NCBI GenBank assembly: GCA_016721115.1
Contig: JADKIW010000001.1
Location: forward strand, 4,417,501-4,481,500
Source of the DNA: Candidatus Defluviilinea proxima
GTDB taxonomy: Bacteria; Chloroflexota; Anaerolineae; Anaerolineales; Villigracilaceae
DNA: 64,000 nucleotides
Direction: 5' to 3'
Below the pieces are notes generated by a model that searched no databases, was not told the origin of the DNA, and saw only the letters and a program-made list of their open reading frames with translations. A program made the translations under genes and the position numbers. This document shows positions 60,840 to 64,000 of the stretch, one piece after another (position 1 is the stretch's first letter; the number at the start of each line of letters is the position of its first letter).

Positions 60840-60887
60840 ACGTTCAAACGTTTCAACCTGCAAACATGCGAACTAAAAAGAGGAAAA

Positions 60888-62327
60888 ATGGCTGAAGATA
60901 AATTAACCACCCGTGCAGAAGATTTTTCAGAATGGTACAACCAACTCGTTCTCAAGGCAGACCTTGCCGACTACGCCCCCGTACGCGGCTGTATGGTCGT
61001 CAAGCCTTATGGCTGGGCACTATGGGAAAACTGTATGGCTGCGCTCGATAAGGAATTCAAAGCGACAGGTCACGTCAACGCGGCGTTTCCCATGCTCATC
61101 CCCCTTGCATTCTTTGAAAAAGAAAAAGAGCATGTAGAAGGCTTTGCGCCCGAACTTGCAGTTGTCACGCATGGTGGAGGTTCTGAACTCGAAGAGAAAT
61201 TGGTCGTTCGTCCCACATCTGAAACGATCATCGGACACATGTATTCCAGATGGGTCAAATCCTGGCGCGATCTTCCCATCCTGATTAACCAATGGGGCTC
61301 CGTGCTCCGCTGGGAATTGCGGACAAAACTATTCCTGCGCACAGCCGAGTTCTACTGGCAGGAAGGTCACACCGCCCATGCAAACGCTGAAGAAGCCAAA
61401 GAAGAGATGTATCGCATTCTCGACATCTACTACAACTTTGCGGTCAATGAAGCGGCATTGCCTCTGTTCAAAGGCACCAAGAGCGACACCGAACGTTTTG
61501 CGGGTGCACAGATCACCACATCGATTGAAGGCATGATGCAGGATAAACGTGCCTTGCAATCTGCTACATCTCACTACTTCGGCACCAACTTTGCGAAGGC
61601 ATTCGAAATTCAATTCCTCAACAAAGACAACACCCTGCAATATGCCGAGACCACCTCATGGGGTCTTTCCACCCGCATCATTGGTGCCATCATCATGACT
61701 CACGGTGACGATCAGGGACTTGTACTACCTCCACGCCTTGCGCCCATTCAAGCGGTCATCGTTCCCATCTTCAAAAAAGAAGAGGAAAAGACCAAAGTGA
61801 TGGAAGTAGCCGACCGCATCTTCATGGAACTCAAAGCCGCTGGCATCCGCGTCAAAATGGATGACCGCGACAACGTCAGTTCTGGATTCAAATTCAACGA
61901 TTGGGAGATGCGAGGCGTCCCCGTCCGCGTGGAGATCGGTCCCAAGGATGTTGAAAAAGGATCTGCAGCACTCGCCCGCCGCGACAAACCCGGCAAAGAA
62001 GGTAAATCCTTCGTCCCACAAACGGATCTCGCTTCGACCGTGAGCGGACTCCTCGTCGAAATACAGGATTCACTCCTCAAGCGCGCCACCGAATACCGTG
62101 ACGCCAATATCCGCGAACCCAAAGATTACGAAGACCTCAAAAGAATCGTCGCTGACGGTTGGGCATTTTCCTATTGGTGTGAATCAAAGGAATGTGAAGC
62201 CAAGGTCAAAGAAGACACCAAAGCCACCACACGCAACATTCCATTCGATCAACCCGAAGGTGAAGGGACTTGTGTCGTCTGCGGCAAACCTTCCAAGCGC
62301 AAAGTGTATTTTGCGAAAGCATATTGA
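60888..62327 (+). CDS. proS: Prolyl-tRNA synthetase, archaeal/eukaryotic type
   Basis: Charges tRNA-Pro. 479 aa, the short form without the bacterial editing insert. Class II motif 1 around LIPLAFFEKEKEHVEGFAPE, TSET in RPTSETIIG, motif 2 RWELRTKLFLRTAEFYWQEGH (split here for length) and motif 3 near THGDDQGLVLPPRLAP. The C-terminal domain has zinc ligands WCESKEC and CVVCGK and ends in a Tyr (KVYFAKAY), a hallmark of this branch. Ribosome-binding site AGAGG before the ATG. Housekeeping gene. Confidence 0.96.
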   Translation: MAEDKLTTRAEDFSEWYNQLVLKADLADYAPVRGCMVVKPYGWALWENCMAALDKEFKATGHVNAAFPMLIPLAFFEKEKEHVEGFAPELAVVTHGGGSELEEKLVVRPTSETIIGHMYSRWVKSWRDLPILINQWGSVLRWELRTKLFLRTAEFYWQEGHTAHANAEEAKEEMYRILDIYYNFAVNEAALPLFKGTKSDTERFAGAQITTSIEGMMQDKRALQSATSHYFGTNFAKAFEIQFLNKDNTLQYAETTSWGLSTRIIGAIIMTHGDDQGLVLPPRLAPIQAVIVPIFKKEEEKTKVMEVADRIFMELKAAGIRVKMDDRDNVSSGFKFNDWEMRGVPVRVEIGPKDVEKGSAALARRDKPGKEGKSFVPQTDLASTVSGLLVEIQDSLLKRATEYRDANIREPKDYEDLKRIVADGWAFSYWCESKECEAKVKEDTKATTRNIPFDQPEGEGTCVVCGKPSKRKVYFAKAY

Positions 62328-62334
62328 TGACAAC

Positions 62335-62362
62335 GTAGGGACGGGCAGCTGCCCGTCCCTAC
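62335..62362. repeat. 28-bp perfect palindrome (no loop)
   Basis: GTAGGGACGGGCAG followed directly by its complement, eight bases after the proS stop codon and ten before the next ATG. Similar to GC-rich dispersed palindromes such as the one at 24741-24757. Confidence 0.75.
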
Positions 62363-62371
62363 AAATGTATT

Positions 62372-63168
62372 ATGCCTGCCATAGATCTCGCCCGCCTCAA
62401 AAAACAGACAGCCCATCTGGCCGATATCTTCGACCAGCCATCCGAATTTCTGCGTGAACACCGCGAAATATTGGATTACTACGTCAACCGCACACTGCGC
62501 AGTCAGGGCGTGGCGCCATCTTCTGTTCTTCCCACGTATCGCACGCCTCCTGTTGTGCTCCGCCAAATTGAAACGGAATTAGGTCCGGTTGCGGCGAAAA
62601 AGCCCATCCAAGCTCTTGAACTTGCCGATGCTCTTTGGGATGAAGGCTGGCTCGAAACTCGTTTGCTGGCGGCCTTCCTGCTCGGACGCATCCCCCCACA
62701 AGAGGAACGCTTGCTCGCGCGCCTCACAGCTTGGACACAACAAGTCCGCGACCCAAGTGTGCGTGTTGCATTGCTCACCACCAGCCTCACCCGTCTACGC
62801 AACGAAACACCAGACCTATTCCTGATCCTTGTCAGAGAATGGCTTCATCCCGCACGCCAACGCTTGTGGTCCAACGGAATTGAAGCGCTCGTCCCCTCAT
62901 CAACACACCAGACTTTCACAACCTCCCGCCCATTCTCGATATTGTCGAACCTATTATTAAAGCATCGCCCGCCTCTTTGCAAACTGACCTGCAGGAACTC
63001 ATCACGGCGCTATACAATGCATCTCCGGATGAAACTATATTCTTCCTGACGCAGATCGTGAACAAAACCAAAAGTCCGCTACCAGCGGTATCATTAAGAC
63101 GCATGTTACCGGACTTGCCGGATGAATTGCAAAAAAGCTTGCGCGAAATCTTGCACGCGAAAAAATAA
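62372..63168 (+). pseudogene. HEAT-repeat protein, DNA alkylation repair (AlkD)-like, with one-base frameshift
   Basis: Reads in frame from ATG 62372 to about NGIEALVP, then the matching continuation LINTPDFHNLPPILDIVEPI to the stop at 63168 is one frame away. Adding one C to the CCCC at 62893-62896 joins them into a 265-residue protein. The helical repeats (LETRLLAAFLLGRIPP, VRVALLTTSLTRLRNE, LQELITALYNASPDET) resemble proteins annotated as DNA alkylation repair in this class, a weak match to AlkD. A sequencing error or a real phase-variable tract could explain the break. Confidence 0.7.
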
Positions 63169-63198
63169 AACTCTTAAGTACACAACAAGGAGCAGATC

Positions 63199-63702
63199 AT
63201 GATACTCAGAGGCATTGCCGGGGCAGTTACACTCTTTCTAGGACGCGAACTCAGTTTTCTTTTCTCAGCCGCCATGGCCGCGCTTCTCGGGATACGGATA
63301 CTTCCGCTTCTTCCCGCCGCCTGGCCTGGTTGGACCGATCTGGCCTTTCTGATCGTTTTAGCGATTCTTGCCGCTGTGCTTACACTGATCAACAAAGAAA
63401 CCAGCTATTACGTCTGCGGATTCATCGTGGGTGGTTTTGCCGCTTGTGAATATTTCGCGCCGGGCGTTCAGACTGTCCCTTTCTTTCCGTTCATTATCGG
63501 TGCCGCTCTCGGGACAGTCATTCTCGGCGTTCTCGGCGAGTGGGCCATGATCATCGTCTCTTGCGCGATCGGTGTCTACCTTCTCTATGGCGTTCTGCCT
63601 TTTTACGGGACGGCAAAGATCCTTGCCAGCGCTGGTATTTTCATCGTTGGCACTTTGGTGCAGGTAACCATCTTCCAATCACAAAAACACGTCGCCAAAT
63701 AA
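63199..63702 (+). CDS. Hypothetical membrane protein, 167 aa
   Basis: Four or five transmembrane segments: AGAVTLFLGRELSFLFSAAM, TDLAFLIVLAILAAVLTLI, SYYVCGFIVGGFAACEYF, FPFIIGAALGTVILGVLG and WAMIIVSCAIGVYLLYGVL. Small helix-packing residues (Gly, Ala) are frequent, as in DUF4203/TMEM198-like proteins, but I cannot assign a family. AAGGAG lies before the ATG. Confidence 0.7.
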   Translation: MILRGIAGAVTLFLGRELSFLFSAAMAALLGIRILPLLPAAWPGWTDLAFLIVLAILAAVLTLINKETSYYVCGFIVGGFAACEYFAPGVQTVPFFPFIIGAALGTVILGVLGEWAMIIVSCAIGVYLLYGVLPFYGTAKILASAGIFIVGTLVQVTIFQSQKHVAK

Positions 63703-63743
63703 ACATCGCCAACTTTCATTAGCTCATTATTCTGGCGAGGCCC

Positions 63744-63760
63744 ATGGAGTAGCGCTCCAT
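63744..63760. repeat. Small hairpin before the last gene
   Basis: ATGGAG (63744-63749) with CTCCAT (63755-63760) in the 77-base gap before the FAD gene; possible terminator without T-run. Confidence 0.35.
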
Positions 63761-63779
63761 GAATTCCGAGGAGAGATCA

Positions 63780-64000
63780 ATGCATCAAAAAAACTACTGG
63801 TATACCACCACTGCCGCAATGCCTGAGGATAAAAACACGATCACACCACTCCCCCAGAAAGTGGACGTGGCCGTCATCGGTGGTGGGTATACCGGCTTAA
63901 GCGCCGCACGGACGCTGGCACAACAAGGCGTGAATGTCATCGTGCTCGAGGCGGAGTCCATTGGCTGGGGCGCCAGTTCCCGTAACGGAGGTATGACACT
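63780..64000 (+). CDS. FAD-dependent oxidoreductase (DAO family), 3' truncated by window
   Basis: 73 residues are visible before the window ends. ATG 63780 follows GAGGAGAGA. VDVAVIGGGYTGLSAARTLA is the FAD-binding fold and WGASSRNGGM the loop typical of glycine/D-amino acid and gamma-glutamylputrescine oxidases. It is homologous to the gene at 33628 (GASGRNGGF in the same place). Rest of the protein lies downstream. Confidence 0.88.
   Translation, partial: MHQKNYWYTTTAAMPEDKNTITPLPQKVDVAVIGGGYTGLSAARTLAQQGVNVIVLEAESIGWGASSRNGGMT

Noticed and set aside
60266..60887. T-box leader before proS
   Set aside because: The gap is too short and lacks the T-box sequence; the CAAACGTTT motifs look like repeats.
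1..64000. Prophage, insertion sequence or integrated element
   Set aside because: No transposase, integrase, phage structural or conjugation gene was seen; the only transfer sign is the AT-rich DUF262 gene.

Overview
The window looks like a chromosomal segment of a Chloroflexota bacterium, most likely class Anaerolineae. This is inferred from the gene mix and style: many lipoproteins with Thr/Pro linkers, a eukaryotic-type citrate synthase, an archaeal/eukaryotic-type prolyl-tRNA synthetase, TadE/TadG surface proteins, and several promoters whose -10 box lies 7-12 bases before the ATG. It holds 59 protein genes, two broken by a single C in a C-run and two cut by the window ends. I saw no rRNA, tRNA, CRISPR array, insertion sequence or phage.

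Region by region. 1-5.1 kb: a maltodextrin locus (MalG-type permease, secreted amylase lipoprotein, cytosolic neopullulanase-like enzyme) and a membrane-anchored protein. 5.2-11 kb (minus strand): a class III sirtuin coupled to two paralogous lipoproteins, a TolB-like propeller protein, a histidine kinase and two small proteins. 11-16 kb: an orphan ABC ATPase, a four-SH3 putative cell-wall hydrolase and oligopeptidase B. 16-21 kb (minus): citrate synthase, malate dehydrogenase, thioredoxin reductase and MurA with Asp in place of the fosfomycin-reactive Cys.

20.8-32.6 kb is the most distinctive part, a surface-display locus. It has a prepilin peptidase, a 795-residue TadE-type protein carrying four Ig-like repeats and a CBM2 cellulose-binding module, a normal TadE, a TadG-like protein with a beta-helix-like tail, and a 1005-residue secreted repeat protein. 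glmS is embedded in it. The Tad motor and secretin are not in the window.

32.6-43 kb: dCMP deaminase, PspC, an FAD amine oxidase, a SufR-like regulator divergent from an aldehyde dehydrogenase, then a tightly overlapping run DUF2834-iscX-nuoB-nuoCD(frameshift)-nuoI followed by mrp, linking Fe-S assembly with complex I. 43-55 kb: a LSDAT/SLOG protein, a cNMP-sensor kinase, phosphofructokinase, RicT, PIG-L deacetylase, L-lactate dehydrogenase, an M20 amidohydrolase and a GbsR-type regulator with a clear operator. 55-64 kb: a DUF2726 protein, HisN-like phosphatase, an AT-rich DUF262/DUF1524 defence-type nuclease, CCA-adding enzyme, MazG-like and LOG-like proteins, ProS, a frameshifted AlkD-like protein, a membrane protein and a truncated FAD oxidase.

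The gene content suggests a fermentative or facultative heterotroph using polysaccharides (amylases, CBM2, PFK, LDH) that also has TCA enzymes and complex I. Intergenic spaces hold several palindromic repeat families, some abutting gene starts.
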